Below the pieces are notes generated by a model. That model made no database searches, had not been told where the DNA came from, and saw only the letters and a program-made list of their open reading frames with translations. This document shows positions 50,682 to 62,835 of a stretch of 64,000 bases of DNA, piece after piece. Location of the stretch: NCBI RefSeq assembly GCF_014905175.1, contig NC_057789.1:1-64000 (forward strand), in the 5' to 3' direction. Position 1 is the first letter of the stretch. Every line of letters starts with the position of its first letter. Source of the DNA: Aphidius gifuensis. Lineage: Eukaryota > Arthropoda > Insecta > Hymenoptera > Braconidae. A program made the position numbers and the translations under genes.

Positions 50682-51918
50682 CCGTTTGCACCGCGACCCA
50701 CTGCCGCACTATATAATAATAATAATAAATTTATAGATATTTTTTAAATTTAAATTATTAAAGAAAAAAAAAATAAATTACTTACAATGCACTCTTTTGC
50801 AGCTCTCCACAGATTGAAGTATGACAGATAATTCAGATGAAAAACCGTAATAGCAACGACTGCTATTTGTATTATTAAATCAATTATTTGTTTTAATTTT
50901 TAATGTTGAGCACAATAATTGTAGCACAGGATTCATATCTTTATCACGGCACATCATATAAATAATATTTAATAAGTTTTCCGAGGCAAATTGTAGCTAC
51001 CTATGGTTGCTTTAAAAAATGTGTTGACACAAGGCGTAGAGTAAGCATTGAGGGTTTATCAAAATGTTTTTTTATGATATAATAAAGTGCTACTAAAACT
51101 TGTCGTAATTTTTCTTACAAAGTTGATGATTAATTAGGTAATTGAAAATCACAAAAACAATCCTCGTTGCATTATGTTGATTGATTGTTGTTTCACTAAA
51201 AATTAAATTTAATTGAATAATTATTTTTAAATTTGACGAAAATAAATTTCGTTTGCTAATTCAACTGCGTCACAAATTTTATATAAGTAATATATAATCA
51301 TAAATATAATTTCATTGTTTTTTCTATATAAAAAATATAATAAAAAATATCCAAACCTGCAGTACTCATGCCAATATAATATTTAATTGTTAAAGTTTAA
51401 TGCAGTTTAATGTTTGTTTCATCACTTGACAGTCACAAAACACATTTTTTAATAATAAATACAAAAAAAAAAAAAAATTTAATTAACAAAAAAGAGTATT
51501 TTTGTGATAGCAATTTAATGTTTCAAATGAACTTGTATTTTAGTATGTAGTATTTATTTTTTTGACGTCGCAAAAATTGTGATTGACTCGAGGACAAGGT
51601 AATAATATTGTGTGTGTGGCCTCGAACACATAATTCGGCGCAATTTTTTAGAAATAATATTTCTAACATTTTTAATATGTAACAGTGCGCATGTACTAGA
51701 TGTATATTAAATCAATAGTTATAACTTTTAAATAATAATAATAATTTGATATAAAGATGTTCATTCATTCATTGACTAAAAAAATATACATTATAATCAT
51801 GATGAATGAATAAATACATAATTATTTTTATTTTTAAATAATTTTATTGAGAATTCAATGATATTATTATCTCATACATATTATTAATTATTATATAATT
51901 TAATTTTGGAAAAAGTAA

Positions 51919-51950
<32 letters not shown>

Positions 51951-52149
51951 AGAAAAGAAAAGAAAAGAAAAGAAAATTTTTTCATCATCAGCGTATAAAA
52001 GACTCAATAAGTATCAAGATAATTTATACATTTTTACCAGGAATCTTGAATAAACAACTTGACATTGAAAAAAAATGTATTATGAATTATGTTGTTTTTG
52101 TTAATAGATAAATATTTTTTTTAGATAAAATCAATTGTTAATAATATAT
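50682..52149 (-). promoter_or_regulatory. FAM13-like leader exon, promoter and intergenic DNA
   Basis: The coding exon extends upstream of its ATG to an acceptor at 50709 (TATATAG|TGCGG). A leader exon with strong donor GTAAGT ends at 50785; its frame is open without an ATG for about 40 codons into the coding exon, so I treat it as 5' UTR. The promoter is likely within 50900-51300 but no motif is clear. A (AAAAG)n tract is at 51951-51975 close to the Argonaute-2 stop. No further gene seen between 51000 and 52149. Confidence 0.45.
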
Positions 52150-54791
52150 TTAAACAAAAAACATTGGATTATTTGAATGAAAATCTTGGCAAAGAGTCAA
52201 TTTGTTTCTTTGCTCAGATGGCAAATCGTTCAGTTTAATATGAACATTGTGAGTAAGTGCACGAGCACGAAAAGCAGCAAGATGAGCATAATAAGTTGGT
52301 GCAGGATAACTCACTGAACGTGTACAACGTGAAAACATGTGACATAAATAATATGTAAGTTTTTCAATTTGATCCTCAGTCATGTCATTGTCATCCCAAA
52401 GACAACGATATTTTGTTGGTTTAGCAGTTCCCTATAATAGAAAATGAAATGAAATAAATTAAATTAATGAAATTAAATTAAATATTAAATATTAAATATA
52501 TTTATTTATTTATTTTACTTACTTGAATACTTGCATGTGATACAAGATAAAAATCAATATGTGATGGATGAGTTATTTGTGTATCAACAATTGTACCAGC
52601 TTGTACATTACCAGCACGATCATCAGAATTTCTTTTATCTGTTGGAAATAGACGTATATGATGACGTTTTTGAACAACTAAAAATGTAATTTTTGGTTCA
52701 TATTTTTCTGGTAATCCAATTTTAACACATGCATTTCTAATTGCTGTTAATTCATAATGCATTATTTGAGGAAATTGTCCCTCACTAACACCATCACGAT
52801 AATATATTATTTTATCTGGTTTACGTTGTTTATTCATTTCCATAAAACGTGACAATTGATTATATATTATTTCAGTTAAATCAGATATAACTTCTTGACG
52901 TGGTGGTTGAAGTTTAATTGTAACATTATATTTAAATGCTGTTGGATCAAAACTAGCAGCAACAGCAGCAATTGATGGTATATCTGTTGCATCTGGTGAT
53001 GGATGAGTAACATCAGCACCAATAAACATACATGGTGTTTTTAAACAATCTGGTTTATCAGCTGGTGCAAATATATGATTAATACCATTTAATTTTGAAT
53101 TTAATTTTAGTAATATATTACCAGCTGTCATTTTATTCATTTTACGTTCAATTGTAAAATCTTTAATGCATTGTGTTAATATGCCAACTTTTAATTCAGC
53201 AACTTGTTTAACTTTTGGATATACATCAGCCATACGTGATGGTATAACAACAACAATTAATTTTAAACCACGTTGTTTCATATCTTGTAAATAACCAATA
53301 AGTGGACGTAAATCATTACCACGTAATTGTAGCGATTTAAATGGTTTATCTGGTTCACCAATTTGCATACCATTACTATTACGTTTTAATTCATTAACAA
53401 ATTCCATTAATACACGTTCATCAACACGACTTAAATTTAATATTGTCCAACTTTTATCTGGTATATTTGGTGTTTTATAAAATTTATTTGCATTCCAAAC
53501 ACCTTTATTAACTCTTATTGGTTTTTCATCATGTAAACCTGGTGCTTCTAATACACGTGCATCAACTTCAGTAAATTTACCACTGACATTTATTCCAAAT
53601 TCTTGCATTGTTTTATTTGTATTAAAATTCATATTATTAAATGCTTCCATTATTTTATTTTCTCTAATTGCTGGTGGTGTTGCTGCTTGTTTAATCATAG
53701 CTGATGTTTGTTGTTCATCAAGTTTACGATTAGTAACATTACCAGATGCAATTGTACATAATTCAAGTGGTACAAGTATATGAGGATTTTTTGTTCTTGA
53801 ACCAACCCATAATAATGGCAAATCTGGATATTTAATTTTATAATTTTTAGCACCAGAAAAATAAGTTAATACATCTGTTTCTTGACCATTTGCCATTTTA
53901 AATATTGCTTTTGCAGGTGGTTTATCAAGACCATTTATACCAACTGTACGTTTTGTTGTTGGTTTATTTGGTAATTGATATGTTACCTTTAACATTCTCA
54001 AATATGAATTAATTTTATCAATATTTCTTTCAATAACATCTGCTGTTACTGTATTACAAGGATCACGATATGTTGAACATACATCTTTTATTGCTTGTAA
54101 TACTGGTTGTGGTTTTGGAAAACTTTTATGTGCAACATCAACATTAAAATATGGCTTCCAACCAAGTACAGCTGATTGAAATAAACCAGTCCATAATTCC
54201 ATACCTGTACCAAGATCAACTGGATTATTTGGACGTTGATAAAATGAACGTCCAACCATAATTGCTCTGTCATATGATGCACAACGAAGTACAACATCAA
54301 GTACTTGCATTGATGAGAAATTTTTTTCATGTTCTTTCATTCCTGGTGCAATATTTTTAAACCATGATATATCAATGACATTTGCTTTTGTTAATGTTAC
54401 TTTGACATTTCTTCTTTCTTGACTTTCATTATCAACAATAACTTCAACTTCTGATGTTATACTGTGACCAAATGGTAAATCACCAGCTGAATAAACATTT
54501 GCACGTCCATCAAATGCTGGCCAATTATTTGGAAAATTACATTGTCTCATTGCATTAAATGCCAAACGTTTTAAAAATTTTGGCTTATCCGGATCAAATT
54601 TAATATCATAATGTGTTGCATTTAATTTAAAATTTTTATTAAATGTTATTTCCATCATGTTTGTTCTAACACGTATTTTTCTACCAAGAGTTCCAGCTTT
54701 GTTTGGATTTTTACGCACTGGTATTAAATCAAGTAATCGATTTTTTTCTTTTTCAGGCATTTTTTTAGCATCAATACTTGTAACAGACAAT

Positions 54792-54825
<34 letters not shown>

Positions 54826-55890
54826 GTTGTTGGCCTTGACTTTGACTTTGACCACCACGACTTGTTGCTGGATTTAAATCAGAACGTGTTGTTGAAGCAA
54901 TTTGTTGCTGCTGTTGTTGCTTATTAGCAGGTGATGAAGCTGGTCTTGTAAAACCAGGTGGTGGTGGTGTTGCATCACTTTTTTGTTGCCCAATTGTTTG
55001 CTCATCTTTTTTTGGTCCCCAAAAAGATGGAGCTGAAGATGGAGCTTTCATACCAGGAGGCGGTCCCTAAAATTAATAATTATCAACAAAAATATTTAAT
55101 GTTTATTATCAAGCATTTTGGTTGGTAATTAATTTTATTACCTGTTGAGATGATTGTTGTTGTCCTCGTTGACCCCAGGCACTTGTTGAACCTGATGAAC
55201 TTTCAGATTGTTTCATTGGTGCCTGTTGAGTCAATAAATTAAATTCAATATTAAAAAAAAAAAAAAAAAAAATTACAAAGATGAGTCATGCTTGCATTTA
55301 ACACATTCAAATTCAAAGAAGCTACAATTATTATAAAATAAAAGTTTCATATTTTACATTTGTCTGTTGTGGACGTTGTTCTTGAGATGATGATGGTGGT
55401 CTACGATCTTCTCTACGATCTTCTCTATCATTGCCTCTATGATCATTTCTAGAAAATCGTTGTCCTCGTTGATCTCTAGGACCTGGTCTATCATCATTCC
55501 CAGGAGGACCTCTTTGATCACGTCCAAATGCTTTTCCTCTACCTCTACCTCTACCTCTTGGTCCATCAACTTGTAGATCATGCATTCGATCTGAAAGTTG
55601 TTGCTCAGATTTGTCTTTTCCTGCAAGCAAATAATTTATCATAAATATTTGTAACCTTAAACCTTTCCCCAAAGAGTCATCAAGAATATAATTATTTTAT
55701 TCAAGTCATAGCATAAATGAAGTCTAAAAATTTGGTATTTAAAAAAAAAATTACGTTTAGCAATAATATTTATCAAAAAAAAAGAAAAAAAAAAAAAAAA
55801 AAAATGGAAGAATTACGAAAACGGGGAATCCCACTGGTAAATTTTTATTAATTGTCATTATTTGTTTTTTTTCTTACCTCTTTTTTCCAT
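52150..55890 (-). CDS. AGO2: Argonaute-2, RNAi slicer
   Basis: Exons 55890-55878 (MEKR), 55620-55358, 55222-55142, 55066-52523 and 52431-52150 join in frame to 1060 residues. The N-terminus is disordered: an RGRGRGRG block and many DRR/DRP repeats, then Gln-rich tracts, as in insect Ago2. The ArgoN, PAZ (about 430-560), MID and PIWI domains follow. PIWI slicer residues are present: IGADVTHPS, the DLTEIIYNQL glutamate region, YYRDGVSEGQF, and the final histidine in YYAHLAAFRARAL. Argonaute-2 loads siRNAs and cleaves complementary RNA in the cytoplasm, including antiviral defence. The terminal FFV is unusual beside the FV/FA ends of the family but fits. Divergent from DDX23 with a 655-base shared upstream region. 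Ago1 is less likely given the Q/G-rich head. Confidence 0.94.
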
Positions 55891-56545
55891 CTTTTTTTTT
55901 TTTTAATTTTTTGGCTGACTGATTTATTTATATATAATATTATCAATGATTTTATTATTAAACACAAATTGCAAATTGTTTGATAAAACTCTCATGCGTT
56001 CGTTTTGTTCGTTACTTCGTTACATATAATGTTATGACGTTGTGTATGATAATGATAATTTAACACGTTAAACACGCACAAACACGGCAAACACCAAACA
56101 CTTTCTAGAATTTCGCAGAATTTCAGTCCCTTTCCCCCCTCACTTATTTTTTTTATCATCTAAATGCGCAAAAGTCGAAGAGAGAGAGAGAGAGAGAGGT
56201 GATGATGATGATGTTTTTAGAAATGGCTGTAATACATTGTAATCATATTAAGGTGTATATTCATGTAAATAAATTCGCCATGTTGATTATTTATAAATAA
56301 ATAAAAACATGGTTGACTGACGTTTTATAAAAGTTATTATTGCAAGTAGGTATATTTATTTATTTACATTAAATAAAATTATATTAATTTGTTTTATCTT
56401 AAATTTCAGATATAAAAAATATTAAATAATTGAGTATTTTGTTTTCATACAAGTTACTATATATACCATCTATATATTAAAAAATTAAAAAGTCATCAAT
56501 AATTTTGTATTATTTATTCAATTTATCATCATTATAAATTAAATA
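55891..56545. promoter_or_regulatory. divergent promoter, Argonaute-2 (-) / DDX23 (+)
   Basis: Contains a (GA)n tract at about 56177-56199, a candidate GAGA-factor site, beside a (GATGAT)n run. CG-containing words cluster at 55990-56100 (CATGCGTTCGTTTTGTTCG, AACACGTTAAACACG). One promoter for each gene must lie here; start sites are not resolvable by eye. CTTAAATTTCAG at 56398-56409 could be a leader-intron acceptor for DDX23. Confidence 0.45.
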
Positions 56546-59068
56546 ATGGATCGAAGAAGTAGATCTAGAGAACGTGAACAAGATCGTGAACGTGAACGTG
56601 AACGTGATCGTGAACGTGATCGTGATCGTGATAGAAGAGATCGTCGTCGTTCACGTAGTCGTTCAAAAGATCGTAAAAGAGATCGTAAACGTTCAAAAAC
56701 TCCTGATAAACTTCAAAAACGTGATAGATCAAGAGAACGTATTAAAGGATCAAATACAAATTCTAAAGATAATAAAAAACGTAAATCAAGTCCAACAGCA
56801 TCATCAACAGGTTTATTTATTCATGATGATGAAATTAAAAAACATGACAATGAAAAAAATGATGATAAATCAACTAAAAATATTGCTAAAATAGATGATA
56901 ATGATAATGATGAAGAAAATAATGATAAAACAAAAACTAAAGAACTTGATCAACAACAACAACATAAACAAAAAAAAAAAGAACCACTTAGTTTGGAAGA
57001 ATTATTGGCAAAAAAAAAAGCTGAAGAAGAAGCAAGATCAAAACCAAAATTTTTAACAAAAGAAGAAAGAGCAGCATTGGCATTGGAAAAACGTCAACAA
57101 GCTGTTGAAAATATGAAAAATCAACAAGATGAAGATAGACGTAAATTTTTTTCAAAACAACAAGAAAGTTCATCATCAACATCAACATCAACATCAACAC
57201 ATTGTGATTTAGATAATAATAATGATGATGATACAAATAATAAACGTCGTGAACGTGAACGTGATCGTGATCGTGAACGTGATCGTGAACGTGAACGTGA
57301 TAATAATAATTCAACATTAAAATATACAAATGAAGATAAAGAAAAAGAAGTTGAAGCAATTAAAGAAAGATATCTTGGTCAAGTTAAAAAAAAAAGACGT
57401 GTTAGAAGATTAAATGATCGTAAATTTGTATTTGATTGGAATGCATCAGAGGATACATCAGTTGATTATAATAATATATATAAAGAACGTCATCAGGTAC
57501 AATTTTTTGGTCGTGGTAATTTAGCTGGTATTGATATTAAAGCACAAAAACTTGATCAATCGGAATTTTATGGTAAATTATTAAAAAAACGTAGAACAGA
57601 AGCTGAAAAAGAACAAGAAAAAATGAGATTAAAAAAAGTTAAACAAAAAGAAGAAAAACAAAAATGGGATGATCGTCATTGGTCAGATAAACAATTAAAT
57701 GAAATGACTGAAAGAGATTGGCGTATATTTAAAGAAGATTATAATATAACAATAAAAGGTGGACGTATACCAGATCCAATAAGATCATGGAAAGAATCAA
57801 ATTTTCCAAAAGAAATACTTGATATTATTGAAAAAGTTGGATATAAAGATTTAACACCAATTCAACGACAAGCAATACCAATTGGTTTACAAAATCGTGA
57901 TATTATTGGTGTTGCTGAAACTGGATCTGGTAAAACATTGGCATATTTAATACCACTATTGTTGTGGATAACATCATTGCCAAAAATTGAAAAAGTTAAA
58001 AATGCTGATCAAGGACCATACAGTATTATATTGGCACCAACACGTGAGCTGGCACAACAAATTGAAGAAGAAACAAATAAATTTGGTAATACACTTGGTA
58101 TACGTTGTGTACTTGTTGTTGGTGGTTTATCACGTGAAGAACAAGGTTTAAGATTACAAATGGGTTGTGATATTGTTATTGCAACACCTGGACGTCTTAT
58201 TGATGTACTTGAAAATCGTTATTTAGTATTAAATCAATGTACATATATTGTACTTGATGAAGCTGATAGAATGATTGACATGGGTTTTGAGGGTGATGTA
58301 CAAAAAATATTAGGCTATATGCCATTGACAAATTTAAAACCTGATAATGATGATGCTGAAGATGGAGAAAAATTATTAGCAAATTATACGAAAAAAAAAT
58401 ATCGTCAAACTGTTATGTTTACAGCAACAATGCCAACAGCTGTTGAAAGACTTGCTAGAACATATTTACGTCGTCCAGCAGTTGTTTATATTGGTAGTAT
58501 TGGTAAACCAACTGAAAGAACTGAACAAATAATACATATTATGGGTGAATCAGATAAACGTAGAAAACTTATGGAATTATTAAGTCGTGGATTTGAACCA
58601 CCAATAATAATATTTGTTAATCAAAAAAAAGGTGCTGATGTACTTGCACGTAGTCTTGAAAAACTTGGTCATAATGCATGTACATTACATGGTGGTAAAG
58701 GACAAGAACAACGTGAATATGCACTTGCATCATTAAAAGGTGGTAATAAAGATATACTTGTTGCAACTGATGTTGCTGGTAGAGGTATTGATATTAAAGA
58801 TGTATCAACTGTTATTAATTATGATATGGCTAAAACAATTGAAGATTATACACATAGAATTGGTAGAACTGGTCGTGCTGGTAAAAATGGTCTTGCAATA
58901 TCATTTTGTACAAAAGATGATAGCCATTTGTTTTATGATCTCAAACAAATTATATTATCAAGTCCAATATCAACTTGTCCACCACAATTATTAAATCATC
59001 CTGATGCACAACATAAACCTGGTACTGTTGTAACTAAAAAAAAACGTGAAGAGCAAATATTTGCTTAA
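56546..59068 (+). CDS. DDX23: DEAD-box RNA helicase DDX23 / PRP28 (U5 snRNP)
   Basis: A single open exon of 840 residues; human DDX23 has 820. The first 60 residues are an RS/RE/RD-rich domain (MDRRSRSREREQDRERERER...), followed by PLSLEELLAKKKAEEEARSK, a family signature. Helicase motifs are in order: Q motif around YKDLTPIQRQAIPIG, AETGSGKT near residue 456, PTRELAQQ, TPGRLIDVLE, DEAD near 570, FTATMP, VATDVAGRGIDI and HRIGRTGRAG. PRP28/DDX23 displaces U1 from the 5' splice site during spliceosome activation. A second RD/RE repeat block is inserted near residues 232-252. A short 3' UTR intron may follow (GTATG at 59086 to TTTTAG at 59160). Confidence 0.97.
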   Translation: MDRRSRSREREQDRERERERDRERDRDRDRRDRRRSRSRSKDRKRDRKRSKTPDKLQKRDRSRERIKGSNTNSKDNKKRKSSPTASSTGLFIHDDEIKKHDNEKNDDKSTKNIAKIDDNDNDEENNDKTKTKELDQQQQHKQKKKEPLSLEELLAKKKAEEEARSKPKFLTKEERAALALEKRQQAVENMKNQQDEDRRKFFSKQQESSSSTSTSTSTHCDLDNNNDDDTNNKRRERERDRDRERDRERERDNNNSTLKYTNEDKEKEVEAIKERYLGQVKKKRRVRRLNDRKFVFDWNASEDTSVDYNNIYKERHQVQFFGRGNLAGIDIKAQKLDQSEFYGKLLKKRRTEAEKEQEKMRLKKVKQKEEKQKWDDRHWSDKQLNEMTERDWRIFKEDYNITIKGGRIPDPIRSWKESNFPKEILDIIEKVGYKDLTPIQRQAIPIGLQNRDIIGVAETGSGKTLAYLIPLLLWITSLPKIEKVKNADQGPYSIILAPTRELAQQIEEETNKFGNTLGIRCVLVVGGLSREEQGLRLQMGCDIVIATPGRLIDVLENRYLVLNQCTYIVLDEADRMIDMGFEGDVQKILGYMPLTNLKPDNDDAEDGEKLLANYTKKKYRQTVMFTATMPTAVERLARTYLRRPAVVYIGSIGKPTERTEQIIHIMGESDKRRKLMELLSRGFEPPIIIFVNQKKGADVLARSLEKLGHNACTLHGGKGQEQREYALASLKGGNKDILVATDVAGRGIDIKDVSTVINYDMAKTIEDYTHRIGRTGRAGKNGLAISFCTKDDSHLFYDLKQIILSSPISTCPPQLLNHPDAQHKPGTVVTKKKREEQIFA

Positions 59069-59085
59069 TGATAATAATAATAATG

Positions 59086-59160
59086 GTATGAATTTACAAA
59101 ATTATTTTCATTATAATATATATACCTATTAATTTATATTAATTTATTTGTTTGTTTTAG
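59086..59160 (+). other. possible 3' UTR intron of DDX23
   Basis: Starts GTATGAATT 18 bases after the stop codon and ends TTTGTTTGTTTTAG, with a length (75) typical of this window. Lying within 50 bases of the stop it would not be expected to trigger nonsense-mediated decay. Only the splice signals support it. Confidence 0.35.
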
Positions 59161-59358
59161 AATAATAATGCAAGTGTCAACTTGACAATTTGGATTCAAC
59201 CAACATCACCACCATTATTTTCAAGTGTAAAATTAAATTATTTTATATTCATCATTGAAAAAAAAAAAGAAATTTAATAATAAAAACTACAAACAAATAA
59301 TCATTTGAATTTTAATTGTTTTTTTATTTATATTTTATATTGTCAATAATTCAATAAT

Positions 59359-60427
59359 TTAAGCAACAAGAGCACTGGCTGTTGAACTTTCGTACTTCCA
59401 TGTTGGTGCAAGTGTACCTTTTGATTTGTAATATCTTGAAAGACGATGAATTCTTGATTCAACAAGAATCAAACGGAATTTTGAGTCTTTGTCTTTACGA
59501 TTACGTTCCAAATGCTTACGAATTGCAACAGCTTTTTTGATAAGACAATATACATCTTCTGGTAGATCAGGTGCCAAACCCATGGCTTTGACAATTCTCA
59601 AAATTTTGTTACCAGTACGATGACGAGTTTGAGCAACACCATGGCTATCACGAAGAATAACACCTGTAATAATAATTAAATATTTATAATTTAATTTGAT
59701 TAAAATAAAATAAAATAAATTATTTGTCAACGAATACCTATCGCAAATGAATATCATCATTGTTGACTCAAAAATTCGGTTTTTAATATTGCAAAATAAA
59801 TATTTACATGACAAACGAGTATAAAAAATTGTATAGTAGTTTTATATCGAGCCAGATTTTGCTGTACATATAATTAAAATAAAAATAAAATTCTTACCAA
59901 TTTGTGAAGGAGTGTGTCCTTTTTTTGCAAGCTTGAAGATAAGATCTTTACAGTCCTCAGGGCTGAGTTTCAACCATGATGGAACTGATCGTTTGTATGG
60001 TAATGCCGATTGGGAAATACCCTTACTGTTGAAAGAAAAAAAATAAATTATTATTATTATTTTAAGGTTAGGGTTTTGACAACAATTTATAATGGCAATA
60101 ATTAATATTAAACTCATCAACATTATACAGGATAAAAAAAAAAAAATAATAATAAAAATAAAAACAAAAATAATAATTTAATTGTAAAATTCAAGTTCTG
60201 AGCATTAATTATTAATATTTATTTTAAATGACATTGACCGCATGGCTCATTTTTTCACTCTGATTTTTCATTATCAAAAAATTATTATGATTAATAAAAA
60301 GTTTTTAATTTTTTGTGTCATTATGGAGGAGTACATATTTTAAAATTATTTATTGGTAAAAAATTAATTAATTTATATGATATTTATTGTAAAAAAAAAC
60401 TTACCCTGGAGCGTGCATACGACCCAT
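59359..60427 (-). CDS. RpS13: 40S ribosomal protein S13 (uS15)
   Basis: Exons 60427-60405 (MGRMHAPG), 60025-59898 and 59663-59359 join in phase for 151 residues, exactly the eukaryotic RpS13 length. Conserved words are KGISQSALPYKRSVPSWLKL, KKGHTPSQIGVILRDSHG, KILRIVKAMGLAPDLPEDVY and the C-terminal RIHRLSRYYKSKGTLAPTWK. It binds 18S rRNA in the small subunit near the body/platform. Vertebrate RPS13 introns host U14 snoRNAs; the two introns here (379 and 234 bases) do not show a convincing box C/D pair. A pyrimidine-start (TOP-like) leader lies just upstream. Confidence 0.98.
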
Positions 60428-60876
60428 GATTGCTGGTTTTGAGTGAAAAGGACAAAAAAAGTGAAAAAAAGAGAGACCAAGAGAGAGAGTTACTTAATTT
60501 TAATTTTAATATGGCAGACGTCCTCTCCTCTCTCACTGTTTTCTTTATTTCAAACAAGAGGGCGCAAGTTTAAAGCGACAAAAAATTCAAAAAAATTATT
60601 ATTTATATACCTCTAATAATTGGATTTTAGAATTTATTATTATTATTATTATTTAGTTAATAAACAATTTTCAAGTATAAAAAATATATTTTATTTTTAA
60701 TTTTATTAATAATAATTTTTTTTTTTAATAAAATTTTACCGACAATTTGATTAGTATTATTGACACACACATGTATATAAAAAAAAACATGGAGGCTACA
60801 TATATAGCACTACATATACATACATAGTCACATGGCTTTTTGCATGTAGTTTGTGTGTGATAAAAATTAATTAATA
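60428..60876. promoter_or_regulatory. divergent promoter, RpS13 (-) / primase (+), with TOP-like leader
   Basis: On the reverse strand, CCTTTTCACTC (60451-60441) precedes the RpS13 ATG by 13 bases; a C followed by pyrimidines at the cap site is the TOP signature of ribosomal protein mRNAs. Further upstream are CT-rich blocks (60470-60490 and 60522-60545). On the plus side the primase leader is AT-rich with CACACAC near 60762. Start sites are inferred. Confidence 0.45.
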
Positions 60877-62835
60877 ATGGAAAAAGTAAACAAATGTACG
60901 CCGGAAATTTTAAAATTTTCATTAGTTAATACATGTAAAAGTAATAAACAAAAAAGGATTGAGAAAAAAGAAAACATTGTTGTAAGTAAACAAGATTCTT
61001 GGACAACTATTGATAATTTTGATAATTTTGATATGAAACGAGCTGAATTAATTCAAGTTGCTTATAATTTTATCCAATTTGAAAATGAATATGAAAAAAA
61101 AATAAAACAAGAGAAATGTCATGATGATAAAAAATCAGCTGAAATTCAACTAAAACAATTAGATTGTAATTCAGAACGTCAACAATTTCATTTGACTGCA
61201 TGTAAAAAATTAAATGAACAAAATCAAACACTTGTATCAATACCTGCAACATGTCAACAACAACAACAACAACAAACATCAGCATTATTTCATATTAAAA
61301 ACAAAGAAAAAGATATTATTAATTATTATAATAATATTTTACCAGTTGATGCATTGATTGATTTATTTAATCTTAACAATGGTAATTATTATTATTATTT
61401 AAAACTAACATTTCAATAATAATGGATTGTTTTTTTTTCATTTTAATTTTCTTATATTTCAAGCATATAAAACACAAAATCGTGAATTAATGTTTACCGT
61501 TTCATCATTCAATAATCCTGAATCGAAATTTGTTATGAGAAATTTAAATACAAATACAACTTTGGAATTTATACAAAGACTTGTTAAATCTAAACCACAT
61601 CAAATTGATATTGGTCCTATTTATGAAAAAGTGTAAGTATTTTTTTTTTGTTTTTATAATATACCTAATAAATAATATTATTGAAATATAGGTATTTATA
61701 ATTTTTTAGACCAGGAAAATTAATGAAAAATAAAGTTATTGCTAGAGAATATTTGATTGATATTGATTTGAGTGATTATGATGAAATACGTACTTGCTGC
61801 AAGGAAAAAAATATGTGTCAAAAATGCTGGAAATATGCTGCATTGGCATGTCAAATTTTGGACAAAGAAATAAGAGGTAAAACCTGATGATAATAATAAA
61901 TTTAATTTATTTTAATTTCAAATTTTCAAATTTTTAAATTTTAATTTAATGTAGCATATTGGCAATATAAACATATAATGTGGGTTTTTTCGGGACGAAG
62001 AGGAATCCATGCTTGGATTTGTGATAAAAAAGCCAGAGAAAGTCATGTTGAAGACAGAATTGATATTACTGATTTTTTCAGTGTTGTTAAATCAGGTAAT
62101 AGTAAAAAACGTGTTAAATTTAGAGGCCCTCTTCATCCTTTAATAAGGTAATCATTATTATTATTATTATTATTATTATTAAAAAAAAATGTAACATATG
62201 ATTATCATTAGGTATATTAATTATATATATATATATATTTTTTTTTTCCTTTTCACAGTGATAATTTTCAATTATGCTTAAAATTTTTTGTTAATGTATG
62301 TATAAAAGAACAAGATTTATTGAATGATTTGGAAAACATTTCATATTTTTTGGAACAAGTACCAAAAGTATTTCGTCAAGATCTTTTAACTAAATTTAAA
62401 CACTACAAAACAAGCTTACAACGATGGAATTGTTTTTTACTTTATTATGAAAAACAAATGAATAATAATGATAAAAATAAATTAAATAAAGAATTTGTAG
62501 CTGAATGTAAATATCTTGTTGAAGAAATTGTTATACAATATACTTTTCCAAGATTGGATTGTCCAGTATCAATTCAAACAAATCATGTACTAAAATGTCC
62601 ATTTAGTTTTCATCCAAAAACAGGAAAAATAGCTTTGGTCATTAAACCAGAACAAGTTGAATTATTTAATCCAGATAAAGCTCCAAGAGTTGATGAAATT
62701 GTTGAACAATATCGACATTCGTCTGAATTATCTGAATCAGCAGGGCTACATAAATTTGAAAAATCTGTTGAACATTTTAAAAATATATTGATTCAAATTA
62801 AAAAAGATGAACAACAACAACAACAAGAAAAATAA
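60877..62835 (+). CDS. Prim1: DNA primase small (catalytic) subunit with N-terminal extension
   Basis: Exons 60877-61381, 61464-61632, 61710-61876, 61955-62147 and 62259-62835 join in frame to 536 residues; PRIM1 is usually about 420. The primase part starts near residue 143 (DIINYYNNILPVDALIDLF). Landmarks: NRELMFTVSSFNNP, KPHQIDIGPIYEKV, YLIDIDLSDYDEIRTCC with the catalytic D-x-D, the zinc-type CCKEKNMCQKCW, VFSGRRGIHAWICD, and the late PRLDCPVSIQTNHVLKCPFS. It makes RNA primers in the polymerase alpha-primase complex. Residues 1-142 (MEKVNKCTPEILKF..., Lys/Gln-rich, one Q-run) have no counterpart I know and are in the same exon as the start of the primase domain. An internal ATG start (MKRAELIQ) would still leave an extension. 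Confidence 0.9.

Noticed and set aside
59664..59897. box C/D snoRNA in RpS13 intron 2
   Set aside because: There is an ATGATGA box C-like word with GTCAAC/GTTGAC flanks on the coding strand, but no CTGA box D in place and the enclosed segment is too short.
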